Origin: Lachnospiraceae bacterium
GTDB lineage: Bacteria > Bacillota > Clostridia > Lachnospirales > Lachnospiraceae
Assembly: GCA_021201665.1 (NCBI GenBank)
Contig: JAJQEO010000039.1
Location: forward strand, 53,087 to 113,675
Length of the DNA: 60,589 nucleotides
Direction of reading: 5' to 3'
In this document: in pieces, positions 1 to 8,219 of the stretch
Position numbering within the stretch: position 1 is the stretch's first letter
Layout: the number at the start of each line of letters is the position of its first letter
Program-made: the position numbers and the translations under genes
Notes under the pieces: model-generated
What the model was told of the DNA's origin: nothing
What the model saw: the letters and a program-made list of their open reading frames with translations, nothing else
Databases searched by the model: none

Positions 1-573
1 TATGGTCTGCCATCCGGTCTTCATTTTGCCGGTCGATGAGAAGTAGTATCGGCAGTCGCTGATTTTGACAAGTCCTGTTGCCGCCGCGCCCTTGGGAATG
101 GAACCATGTGCGGATTTATAGAAATAGTAATTATTTTTATTCCAGGTCACCCACCCGGTCTGCATGACGCCTTCTGAATCAAAGTAATAGCGGTAATCGC
201 CGATCCTGACGACGGTGTCAGTCACCATCGCTTTCGCCGGGACGGAGCCGTGCGCGCTTTTATAAAAGTAGTAAGTTTTTTTGCCGACCGTTACCCATCC
301 GCCTGTTTTGACAGAGTTCTTATAATAATAGGTATAGCCGTCACTTTCCGTTACAAAGCCGTCTGACACCTGCGTTTCGGTTTCGTCTGATGTCTCGTCT
401 GATGTTTCGGCTGATGTCTCGTCTGATGTTTCAGCTGATGTCTCGGCTGATGAATCACTGCCTGAAGAATCCTCTGCCGCTATTACTGTTCCGGCGCACA
501 AAGCCAGCGACAGAATCGCGGCCAGCAGCATTGTCACAAATAATAATTTTCCTGATCTCTTTTCTGCTTTCAT
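1..573 (-). CDS. Secreted cell-wall-binding repeat protein (5' part only)
   Basis: The minus-strand frame opens with ATG at 573 behind a GGGAGG ribosome site and stays open to base 1, so only the first 191 residues are visible. A lysine/arginine-rich start and hydrophobic stretch (to about residue 33, ending near AGTVIAAED) form a signal peptide. A Ser/Thr/Glu-rich linker with SAET/SDET repeats follows (about 36-60), then aromatic repeats of about 23 residues with GW, YYF and KTGW motifs, typical of choline/glucan-binding wall-attachment repeats. It is exported and probably held on the cell wall. The enzymatic or adhesive domain, if any, lies outside the window. Confidence 0.85.
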   Translation of the reverse strand, partial: MKAEKRSGKLLFVTMLLAAILSLALCAGTVIAAEDSSGSDSSAETSAETSDETSAETSDETSDETETQVSDGFVTESDGYTYYYKNSVKTGGWVTVGKKTYYFYKSAHGSVPAKAMVTDTVVRIGDYRYYFDSEGVMQTGWVTWNKNNYYFYKSAHGSIPKGAAATGLVKISDCRYYFSSTGKMKTGWQTI

Positions 574-800
574 GGTACCTCCCTTGTCGTTATCTTTTTC
601 CGCCCTGATGCCGCCTGCCTTCCGTTTGATTATCAGAAATCAGAAGAAGAGAGTGTCGAAACATGGCTCCATAACAAAATGGAAACGATAATGAGAATCG
701 CTGTGAAAGTTGTTACAAAAGTGTTTTACAAGCCGGAAAAATGTAACTACTTTTGATAAAATTAACATAGCACAGGAGGCAGTGTTTTTCAAGAAAAATC

Positions 801-836
801 TTAAGAATCCATTAAATTTTTTAAATATGTTTTAAA
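801..836 (+). promoter_or_regulatory. Direct TTAAG/TTAAA repeats, possible regulator site
   Basis: TTAAG at 801, TTAAA at 812, 821 and 832. Two of the intervals are 11 bases, the helical spacing used by OmpR/PhoB-family regulators. A TTAAG pair with the same 11-base spacing lies upstream of the InlB-repeat gene at 34882-34897. Binding is inference. Confidence 0.3.
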
Positions 837-888
837 TATAGCAGAATCCCGCGGAAGGGATTTCCTCGCAATGAGAGCTTCCGCGCTA

Positions 889-917
889 TTGACAGAGAGC
901 AAGGTTGTTGCTATAAT
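889..917 (+). promoter_or_regulatory. Sigma-A promoter of the SH3 surface-protein gene
   Basis: Perfect consensus boxes: TTGACA (889-894), 17-base spacer, TATAAT (912-917). The start codon at 1014 leaves a leader of about 90 bases. Confidence 0.85.
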
Positions 918-1013
918 CACAACAAAAATTTAATAATTCTTAAGAAAATCAGGCGCTTGCCGGGTCTTAAGAAGAAAAGTATTCAAAGAGTACGAGAAAG
1001 GAAGAAAAACAAA

Positions 1014-2231
1014 ATGATGAATCCTTACGGGAAAAAACTGGGCAGTGTTCTGCTGGCGGCACTGTTGGGAGTATCCGGGCTTTCCAATGCATTTGTAATG
1101 GCTGCGTATGCCGAAGAGGCACAGACAGAAAGTGCCATGGAGGCACTTGCGGAAGATGAGACCCTGACGGAGGAAGATGTGGCTGCAGAGGCTGAGACGG
1201 AAGCCACAGCAGAGGAAGATGCGGCTGCAGAGGCCGAGACGGAAGCTGCGGCAGAGACGGAGATAGAAACAGAAACAGAGACGGAGATAGAGACAGAAGC
1301 CCCGGAGATTGAGCTGACGGTGGATTCTGAGACATTGATTGTCAAAGACGAGACAGGCCTTGGCATTGTGAGTCTGAGGTTTGAGACTGTTGAAGAGACG
1401 GCTGAAGCTGGAGAAGACATGGCTGCAGAGGAGACCGCAAGGGGGGCATCTTCGGAGGAGGATGCTTCTGCAGAGGATACAACGGAGGCTTCTGAGGATA
1501 CGACGGAGGTATCTGAAGACGCGGCAGATGCTGCGGAGGGTGAGACTGAGGGTGCAACTGATGCATCCGAGAACGCGGCTGCAGTGCTGCTGGCGGTGGA
1601 AGCGAGCGGTACGGTACATACATTTGAGGAGGTCTCTCTGAGCGGGCTTAGCGGACTGACGCTGGTGGAAAAGATCGGGTTTATTTTCCTGAAGGGGACC
1701 GATGAGGCCGGCGATGAGAAGTATTTTTATGAGACCGCAGAGGAAGTGGAGCTTGAGACCCCTGTTACGATGTATACGGTGGGGATGGTGAATATCCGGG
1801 AAGCGGCGGATGGATCGTCTGCACTTCTTGGCACGGCAGACCGCGGCAGTGAGGTGGAGGTTCTTGGCGGGACATCTGCCTGGTTCCGTGTGACGCAGGG
1901 AGATTTGACCGGCTATGTCGCCGCACGTTACCTGACAGTGGATGCCAGTGAAGCTGAAGCAGCGGTAGAGGCGGAGGCGACGGCGCGCGCGGCCATTGAG
2001 GCCGCAGCGGCGGCACAGGCAGCAGCAGCGGCTGCGGCTGCCGCAGCGAGCTCCAGCAGTTCAAGTAGTTCGTCGGGCAGTTCCAGCAGTTCAAGTAGTT
2101 CCAGCAGCTCGAGCAGCTCCGGCGGGAAGACCGAGGTGAGCCGTGAGGCTGTCTATGACTGTGACGGGAGTGGGCACGGATATTATATCGTAACCTATTC
2201 AGACGGCTCGGTAGCTTATGTAGATTTTTGA
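1014..2231 (+). CDS. Secreted SH3-domain protein with acidic and serine-rich low-complexity regions
   Basis: The ATG at 1014 is chosen because AAAGGAAG lies 8-9 bases upstream; an in-frame TTG at 957 has no ribosome site. The 405-residue product has a signal peptide (about 1-34), a long Glu/Thr/Ala-rich segment (about 35-190), and a bacterial SH3 domain near 255-315 (VNIREAADG ... GYVAARYL), a fold that usually binds peptidoglycan or peptides. Then come an alanine run, a serine run (about 345-375) and a short C-terminal domain ending VTYSDGSVAYVDF. Probably an exported wall-associated protein. No catalytic motif is seen. It lies 17 bases before the MBOAT gene and may be cotranscribed with it. 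Confidence 0.8.
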   Translation: MMNPYGKKLGSVLLAALLGVSGLSNAFVMAAYAEEAQTESAMEALAEDETLTEEDVAAEAETEATAEEDAAAEAETEAAAETEIETETETEIETEAPEIELTVDSETLIVKDETGLGIVSLRFETVEETAEAGEDMAAEETARGASSEEDASAEDTTEASEDTTEVSEDAADAAEGETEGATDASENAAAVLLAVEASGTVHTFEEVSLSGLSGLTLVEKIGFIFLKGTDEAGDEKYFYETAEEVELETPVTMYTVGMVNIREAADGSSALLGTADRGSEVEVLGGTSAWFRVTQGDLTGYVAARYLTVDASEAEAAVEAEATARAAIEAAAAAQAAAAAAAAAASSSSSSSSSGSSSSSSSSSSSSSSGGKTEVSREAVYDCDGSGHGYYIVTYSDGSVAYVDF

Positions 2232-2248
2232 TCGGGCAGGGAAACAAA

Positions 2249-4054
2249 ATGGTTTTCAGTTCATTAGAATTTATCTGCGTTTTTTTGCCGGCAGTATTGA
2301 TTTTGTACTGGATTTGCCCTTATAAGCGCGTAAAACGCAAAAACAATTGCCTTCCGCACTCGGAGGCTGAAGTGCTGCAGGCGTCTTCCGGTGTGGAAGG
2401 ATGCTTCTCGGACAGTGACAGATCAGGCGAGGGTGAGCAATCATCCTCGTCTGGTTTGTTGTATGGTGCGCAGGGCCGGACAGGAGGCGAAAGGGTCGCT
2501 TCCTGCTCATTTGATTATAAAAATATTCTTCTCCTGGCGGTCAGCCTGCTCTTTTACGCCTACGGCGAGCCGGTGTATGTGTTCCTGATGATTTTGTCAT
2601 CGGTGCTGAATTATTTCTGGGCGCGGCTGATGGAGCGTTTTCCCAAAGGGAGGCGGCAGGTACTGCTGCTGGCGGTGCTGCAGAACCTGGGTGTCCTGGG
2701 AGTGTTTAAGTATGCGGGATTCCTCGCGGAGCTCTGGAATGGCCTGGGGCTGATTCGGGTGCCGGTGCCGGAGATTGATCTTCCGATTGGCATTTCCTTT
2801 TATACGTTTCAGGCGCTCTCGTATGTCATTGACGTGTACCGCCAGGATGTGAAAGCAGAGCGCAGCCTGTTTCGGCTGATGCTCTACATTTCCTTTTTCC
2901 CGCAGCTGATCGCCGGTCCCATTGTCAAGTACCATGACATAGCGGAGGAATTGAAAAATCGTTCGCTCACGCTTGACGGGACAGTCTTTGGTATCCGCCG
3001 TTTTGTGACAGGACTTGCGAAAAAGGTGCTGATTGCCAATTATATGGGAGCGGTTGCGGATGCTCTGTTTGAGGCGGGGATGAGCGAGATCAATGTCCTG
3101 GGAGCCTGGGTCGGGACGGTTGCCTATATGCTGCAGATTTATTTTGACTTTGGCGGTTACAGTGACATGGCGATCGGTCTGGGCGCGATGTTTGGCTTCC
3201 ATTTTAAGGAGAACTTTCACTATCCGTACGTTGCTTCTTCTATGAAGGAGTTCTGGCGCAGGTGGCACATTTCGCTGTCGACCTGGTTCCGGGAGTATCT
3301 GTATATCCCGCTGGGCGGCAACCGCAGGGGGAAGCTGCGTACCGGCGTCAACAAGGTGATCGTATTTGCCTGTACCGGCATCTGGCACGGCGCAAAGCTG
3401 ACCTTTCTGTTCTGGGGGCTTTACCATGGGTTCTTTCTGCTGATGGAGGAATGGCTGCCGGCGCTGAAAGCACGGCTGTGCGGCGATAATGACAATAAAA
3501 AGACGTTACAGGAAGGGCGGGTTGAGGAAAAGAAACCCTTGCGTGACAGGGAAACTGACGAGACGGGGGGAATGACCGGAGATGCCCGAAAGGAGACTGG
3601 AGTGGGTGCAGAAGGCTCTCTGCCAGATGGAGAAGCTGCAGCCGGTAACTCTGCGTCAAATCATGCGTCAAATTCTGCGTCTGAAAAGATGCGTCCGCGC
3701 ATGAATTTGCTGAGGAAGCTCCTCGGACACCTGTATGTGCTGCTGGCAGTGCTGGTAGGCTTCGTATTTTTCCGGGCGGATTCGATGCAGGCGGGTGTCC
3801 TGTGGGTGAAGACGATGTTTACCGGATTTACGTTTGACAATGCCTCCATGCGCCTGGTGATGGCACAGCTGACTCCGCTGAACCTCGCGGTGTTTTTTGC
3901 AGGAGTGGTTGCTTCCATGCCCATCGTGCAGCGGCTGCAGGGGAAAAAGATTTTTCAGATACTTTCCTGGCCGCTGACAGTGGTTCTGCTGATTCTCTGC
4001 ATGCTGAGTCTCGCGGGAGGAACGTATAATGCGTTTATTTATTTCCGCTTCTGA
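2249..4054 (+). CDS. MBOAT-family membrane O-acyltransferase (AlgI/DltB-like)
   Basis: A polytopic membrane protein of 601 residues. MBOAT hallmarks are clear: the RRWHISLSTWFREYLYIPLGG block (His near residue 341) and the conserved GIWHG motif, with the likely catalytic His at residue 380. Family members transfer acyl groups, often acetyl, across the membrane to exported polysaccharides or wall polymers together with an AlgX/DHHW-type partner, and such a gene follows 18 bases downstream. The start is ATG 2249 behind CAGGG. Two hydrophilic low-complexity inserts (about residues 24-86 and 408-485) separate membrane segments, making it longer than the usual 470-500 residues. The acceptor polymer cannot be deduced. 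Confidence 0.9.
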   Translation: MVFSSLEFICVFLPAVLILYWICPYKRVKRKNNCLPHSEAEVLQASSGVEGCFSDSDRSGEGEQSSSSGLLYGAQGRTGGERVASCSFDYKNILLLAVSLLFYAYGEPVYVFLMILSSVLNYFWARLMERFPKGRRQVLLLAVLQNLGVLGVFKYAGFLAELWNGLGLIRVPVPEIDLPIGISFYTFQALSYVIDVYRQDVKAERSLFRLMLYISFFPQLIAGPIVKYHDIAEELKNRSLTLDGTVFGIRRFVTGLAKKVLIANYMGAVADALFEAGMSEINVLGAWVGTVAYMLQIYFDFGGYSDMAIGLGAMFGFHFKENFHYPYVASSMKEFWRRWHISLSTWFREYLYIPLGGNRRGKLRTGVNKVIVFACTGIWHGAKLTFLFWGLYHGFFLLMEEWLPALKARLCGDNDNKKTLQEGRVEEKKPLRDRETDETGGMTGDARKETGVGAEGSLPDGEAAAGNSASNHASNSASEKMRPRMNLLRKLLGHLYVLLAVLVGFVFFRADSMQAGVLWVKTMFTGFTFDNASMRLVMAQLTPLNLAVFFAGVVASMPIVQRLQGKKIFQILSWPLTVVLLILCMLSLAGGTYNAFIYFRF

Positions 4055-4072
4055 TCCCAGGAGGAACCGGTT

Positions 4073-5422
4073 ATGGTACAAAAACTAAAAATTGGATTTA
4101 TCGCGCTGTTTCTGGCGATCTGTCTGGTTCCTTCCCTGGTACTGGCCGTGACCGGTGTGACGGGTGATTCCTCGGAGAATCGCGAGTTGGCCTCCTGGCC
4201 GTCACTTGAGGGGGAGGAAGGCTGGAACCTGGAGTTTTTCAGTGATCTGGGGGCCTGGTTTGATGATCATTTCGCGTTTCGCGAGGAGCTGGTGGCAGCC
4301 TATGGAATGATTACCGGTAAGGTGTTCGGCACCTCGGCGCAGGAAAACGTGATTGTCGGGACGAACGGATGGCTGTATTATATGGATTCGCTTTCGGATT
4401 ACCAGGGCTCTGACCTGATGACGGAGCGGCAGCTGTTCGACGCGGCGCACACGCTGGCCATGATCCAGACCTACGCGGAAGAGAATGGTGTGGATTTTAT
4501 CTTTACGATCGCGCCGAATAAGGCGTCTCTTTACGGAGAAAACATGCCTTATTATTACAGCTACTTCAGGGAAGAGGAAAATAACCTCACTCATTTTCTG
4601 ACCTGGCTTGAGAGTGAGGAGGTCAACTATGTGGATCTTTACGAGGTGTTTGAGGCACAGGATGAGGTGCTTTACCACGCCAGGGATTCTCACTGGAATA
4701 ACAAGGGCGCGGCGCTGGCCGCGGATACGCTTCTGACCGCGCTAGGGCAGGAGCACCGCTCCTATGAAAATGCGGATTATGTCGTAAGAACGGACTACAG
4801 CGGGGACCTGGATGCCATGGTTTACCCGGCGGCTCTGACGCTGGAGGATGAAATCTACTACGATCCAGAGCCGCAGTTTACCTATGTGAATGAGGTGGAG
4901 AGCAACTATGACGCGAAAATCTACACACAGAGCGATGGAACAGGCTCACTGGTGATGTACCGGGATTCCTTCTGCAACGCACTGCTGCCGTTCCTGGCGG
5001 AGAGCTTTGAGAATGCGTATTTTTCCAGAGGAGTTCCTTATCAGCTCGCCACAGACCTGTATGCCTGTGAGGCCACGACGCTGATCATCGAGCGGGCGGA
5101 GAGGTTCCTCCCGGAGCTGGCGCAGAACCCGCCGGTCATGGCGGGACTGCTGGTACTGGACGGTTCGGCGGATGGGCTTGACTTTACGGAGTCCATTACA
5201 GATTTCGAACAGTCAGAGACGGGAGCCTACACCATGTTCTCCGGGGTTCTTGAAGAGGGGAGCTATGCGGTGGATTCGCAGATTTATATTCGCATCAATG
5301 ATTATCTGATCTATGAGGCGTTTCCGGTATCTTTTGACGACGAAACGGAGGGCTTCGTCCTCTATGTGCCGACCGCGGTTCTGAATGAGGACGCAAACCG
5401 GATTGAGATGGGGATTTCCTGA
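4073..5422 (+). CDS. DHHW/AlgX-like SGNH-type acyltransferase partner of MBOAT
   Basis: A 449-residue protein with an N-terminal signal/anchor helix (about 5-27) and an extracytoplasmic domain. It has the family pattern NREL..WP, a region matching FDDHFAFRE, the DSHWN motif near residue 206 (acid and His of an SGNH-like triad) and YRDSF near residue 298 carrying the likely nucleophilic serine. DHHW proteins work with MBOAT proteins to O-acetylate exported polysaccharide, and the MBOAT gene lies just upstream. AGGAGG precedes the ATG. Function is inferred from family and neighbour. Confidence 0.85.
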   Translation: MVQKLKIGFIALFLAICLVPSLVLAVTGVTGDSSENRELASWPSLEGEEGWNLEFFSDLGAWFDDHFAFREELVAAYGMITGKVFGTSAQENVIVGTNGWLYYMDSLSDYQGSDLMTERQLFDAAHTLAMIQTYAEENGVDFIFTIAPNKASLYGENMPYYYSYFREEENNLTHFLTWLESEEVNYVDLYEVFEAQDEVLYHARDSHWNNKGAALAADTLLTALGQEHRSYENADYVVRTDYSGDLDAMVYPAALTLEDEIYYDPEPQFTYVNEVESNYDAKIYTQSDGTGSLVMYRDSFCNALLPFLAESFENAYFSRGVPYQLATDLYACEATTLIIERAERFLPELAQNPPVMAGLLVLDGSADGLDFTESITDFEQSETGAYTMFSGVLEEGSYAVDSQIYIRINDYLIYEAFPVSFDDETEGFVLYVPTAVLNEDANRIEMGIS

Positions 5423-5772
5423 GATATTATTTCCGGCATTTTCTGTGCTGCCCATCCTCTCCATTCTGCGCTATGCTTCGGTCTGTGCTGAGCTCTGGTT
5501 GGCGCGAAACGGATATTAGCGGGTTCCGCACTTTGCCGATCCGTCCTTGGCGCGTGCTGCTGGCACGCAGAACCGTATATGTTGCTGTTCACACCCATGC
5601 CTCGCACTTGCTGCGTGGCATGGGCAAAAACATAGAGCGTATATTTCATACGGAAAAAATTCCGAATCAGTGATGCTTGACAAAAGTATATGACAGGTTG
5701 TATCTTCAGATGTGTTTTGGGTGAGAGAAGAGTTGGGCATTTTTTGGTGCCGATGAAAGGAGTTATGGGAAA
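5423..5772. other. Intergenic region with hairpins and a promoter
   Basis: No gene is supported. Two hairpins are visible: GCGTGC/GCACGC around 5551-5568 and CCCATGCC (5594-5601) with GGCATGGG (5617-5624). Neither has a T-tract, so they are not ordinary terminators. A promoter for the antiporter follows at 5677-5706. Confidence 0.5.
5677..5706 (+). promoter_or_regulatory. Promoter of the antiporter-kinase pair
   Basis: TTGACA (5677-5682), 18-base spacer, TATCTT (5701-5706), about 65 bases before ATG 5773. Confidence 0.6.
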
Positions 5773-7095
5773 ATGGTTTATGTATTGCTGTCAATTGCTG
5801 TCGCGGTTCTTGCGGGGCTTCTGATGACCCGTGTCCTGAAGCCTCTGAAGCTGCCGTCAGTCACTGCTTATCTGGTGGCGGGCGTGCTGGTCGGACCGTA
5901 CTGTTTAGGAAGGATTGACATTACCGGACTTGGCTTCACTACTATGGAGAGTGTGGAGGATCTGAGTCTTATCTCGGATGTGGCGCTTGGCTTTATCGCT
6001 TTTGCCATCGGCAATGAATTCCGCCTTTCCCAGCTGAAAAGGACGGGAAGGCAGGCGGCGGTCATCGGCGTTGTGCAGGCGCTGACCGCGACATTGTTTG
6101 TCGACGTGGCGCTGCTCGCTGTCAGCGCGGCGACTCATGGGAAGCTGACGGTGGCGCAGGCGATCACACTGGGAGCGATCGCCACGGCGACCGCTCCGGC
6201 GGCGACGCTGATGGTCGTGCGGCAGTATAAGGCGAAGGGACCGCTGGTGGATTTGCTGCTGCCGATCGTGGCGTTAGACGATGCGGTCGGACTGATCGTG
6301 TTCGCGGTGAGCTTCGGGATCGCCCGGGCGCTGGTGAGCGGGACATTCGACCTGGTCTCGATCCTGGTCAACCCTCTGGTAGAGATTGTGATGTCGCTGG
6401 CGCTGGGCGCGCTGATGGGCTGGCTGCTCACGCAGCTGGAAAAGCTGTTCAATTCCAATACCAACCGTCTGAACATGTCGATCGCGTTTGTCCTTCTGAC
6501 CACGGCGCTTTCCATGCTGGAGTGGGAGGTGGGACCTGTGACCATCGGTTTCTCCTCACTGCTGGTGTGCATGATGCTGGGCACGGTGTTCTGCAACCTC
6601 TGCCCGCTCTCGCATGAAATTATGGATAAGACTGACAGCTGGACCAGTCCGCTGTTTGCTGCATTTTTCGTGATCTCTGGCGCGGAGCTGGAGCTGAGCG
6701 TTTTTGGAGATCTGACGATCGTGCTGATTGGCCTTGTCTATATTCTGACGCGCTCTGCCGGCAAATACCTTGGTTCGTTTTTCTCAGCGAAAGCGACTGG
6801 CTGCAGTGATACCATCTGCAAATATCTGGGGATCACGCTTCTGCCGCAGGCGGGCGTGGCGCTTGGTATGTGCGTGACCGCGCAGCAGCTCGGCGAGCAG
6901 GGCGACCTGATCCGCAACATTACGCTGTTTGCTATCCTGATTTATGAGCTGGTCGGCCCGATGCTCACCAAGATGTCGCTGAAGCGTGCGGGTGAGATTC
7001 AGCCGATGAGCGAGGAGGTAAAGAACCGCCGCAAGACCAATCTGGAGAAGGCAAAGAGCGAGAAGGACATGCCGCGTCCGAGGCATGCGAAATAA
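5773..7095 (+). CDS. CPA2-family cation:proton antiporter
   Basis: A 440-residue membrane protein with about a dozen hydrophobic helices starting at residue 1. The segment ATATAPAATLMVV followed by a helix with ALDDAVGLI (about residues 135-180) resembles the ion-binding core of the Kef/NapA superfamily, in which acidic residues exchange Na+ or K+ for protons. There is no C-terminal RCK nucleotide-binding domain; the tail is short, basic and cytoplasmic. The start lies behind AAAGGAG. The sugar-kinase gene follows after 18 bases, probably in one operon. Ion specificity cannot be told from the sequence. Confidence 0.85.
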   Translation: MVYVLLSIAVAVLAGLLMTRVLKPLKLPSVTAYLVAGVLVGPYCLGRIDITGLGFTTMESVEDLSLISDVALGFIAFAIGNEFRLSQLKRTGRQAAVIGVVQALTATLFVDVALLAVSAATHGKLTVAQAITLGAIATATAPAATLMVVRQYKAKGPLVDLLLPIVALDDAVGLIVFAVSFGIARALVSGTFDLVSILVNPLVEIVMSLALGALMGWLLTQLEKLFNSNTNRLNMSIAFVLLTTALSMLEWEVGPVTIGFSSLLVCMMLGTVFCNLCPLSHEIMDKTDSWTSPLFAAFFVISGAELELSVFGDLTIVLIGLVYILTRSAGKYLGSFFSAKATGCSDTICKYLGITLLPQAGVALGMCVTAQQLGEQGDLIRNITLFAILIYELVGPMLTKMSLKRAGEIQPMSEEVKNRRKTNLEKAKSEKDMPRPRHAK

Positions 7096-7113
7096 TCATG
7101 GAGGAGTACGACT

Positions 7114-8043
7114 ATGACAGATATCATTTGTATGGGAGAAATGCTGATTGATTTTACGCCGGGAAAAGAGGAGCGCAGCTATGTGTGCAACCCCGGAGGA
7201 GCTCCTGCGAACGCGTGCATCGCGATCGCGCGCAATGGCCTGAAGACCGGCTTTCTCGGCCGTCTGGGCAATGATGATTTCGGAAAGCTGCTGAAAAAGA
7301 CGCTCGAGGACAACGCGGTGGAGGTGCTGCTGCCGGATCTGACGGATGAAGCAGTGACGACTCTGGCTTTCGTGACATTGTACGAGGGCGGCGAGCGCTC
7401 CTTTACCTTTGTGCGCAAGCCGGGCGCGGATATTTTGCTTTCTGCCTCGGATGTGGACGAGGAGGCAATCCGGAATACGAAGATTCTGCACTGCGGCTCC
7501 TTCGGCATGTCGGCGAATCCGAGCCGCGACGCGCATTTTGCCGCGATGGAGCTTGCGAAAAAAAATGGGAAGCTGGTCAGCTACGATGTAAATTACCGCC
7601 CGATGATCTGGAGCATGGCGGACGCGAAGGCTGTGGTGGACCGTGTATTGCCATATGTGGATCTGCTGAAGGTGTCCGATGAGGAGCTGGATTTTGTCGG
7701 CGGAGAGGAAAACATCCCGAAGCTGATGAAGGAGTGCGGCATTTCGGTTGTGATCGAGACGCTCGGCTCGGATGGGGCGAAATATTTCTTTGATGGGAAA
7801 GAAGGTACGGTATCCGGTCACAAGGTGAAAGCAGTGGACGCGACCGGCGCGGGGGACGCCTTCTGGGGCGGATTTCTCTCCAGACTGCTGCTCGGCGGTG
7901 TCACGACAGCTTCTGACCTGAATGAGGAGCTGGTCCGCGAGGCACTTGCCTACGGCAACGCTTCCGGCGGCCTGTGCGTGCAGAAGATGGGCGGGATCCC
8001 GGCACTGCCGACCCGGGCGGAGATTGAGGCGTTTCTGAAATGA
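7114..8043 (+). CDS. PfkB-family sugar kinase, fructokinase-like
   Basis: A 309-residue cytoplasmic kinase. PfkB signature 1 is near residues 28-40 (NPGGAPANACIA), and signature 2 (DATGAGDAFWGGF) lies near 247-259 and contains the catalytic Asp of GAGD. The first residues (ICMGEMLIDFTP) match bacterial fructokinases, which phosphorylate fructose to fructose-6-phosphate with ATP. Ribokinase-type substrates cannot be excluded. GGAGGAG sits upstream of the ATG, and the gene is closely spaced after the antiporter gene. Low-complexity insertions seen in other enzymes here are absent. Confidence 0.85.
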   Translation: MTDIICMGEMLIDFTPGKEERSYVCNPGGAPANACIAIARNGLKTGFLGRLGNDDFGKLLKKTLEDNAVEVLLPDLTDEAVTTLAFVTLYEGGERSFTFVRKPGADILLSASDVDEEAIRNTKILHCGSFGMSANPSRDAHFAAMELAKKNGKLVSYDVNYRPMIWSMADAKAVVDRVLPYVDLLKVSDEELDFVGGEENIPKLMKECGISVVIETLGSDGAKYFFDGKEGTVSGHKVKAVDATGAGDAFWGGFLSRLLLGGVTTASDLNEELVREALAYGNASGGLCVQKMGGIPALPTRAEIEAFLK

Positions 8044-8219
8044 TTTCCCTGCAAGCCGACAGCAGGAGCAGGGTTCGGCCGCATTTGATGTGCGGAATGC
8101 TCCAAAGTGGCCGCAGCGTTTTGAAAGATGGGTATTTTTTGACAGAGCGGGACATTTAGCCATGCCTGGAATAGGTGCGCCGTTGTTTGACTGGCACCTG
8201 GGAAGGAACTATACTAATT

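Larger units (their letters stand above)
574..1013. other. Divergent intergenic region between two surface-protein genes
   Basis: AT-rich spacer between the minus-strand wall-binding gene and the plus-strand SH3 gene. It holds a consensus plus-strand promoter at 889-917 and a run of TTAAG/TTAAA motifs at 801-836. No convincing minus-strand promoter was identified by eye. Confidence 0.6.

Noticed and set aside
390..608. Plus-strand frame of 72 codons with MSRLMFRLMSRLM repeats
   Set aside because: It is the antisense of the Ser/Thr/Glu-rich linker in the wall-binding protein.
7096..8163. Minus-strand open frame of 355 codons opposite the PfkB kinase gene
   Set aside because: A shadow of a well-supported kinase gene; its composition (Arg/His/Gln-rich) is typical of antisense frames in GC-biased codon positions.
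8187..8215. Promoter-like TTGACT-17-TATACT before pepV
   Set aside because: Transcription would begin at or after the ATG at 8220, which would make a leaderless or truncated message; GGAAGGAAC in the spacer is more likely the ribosome site.
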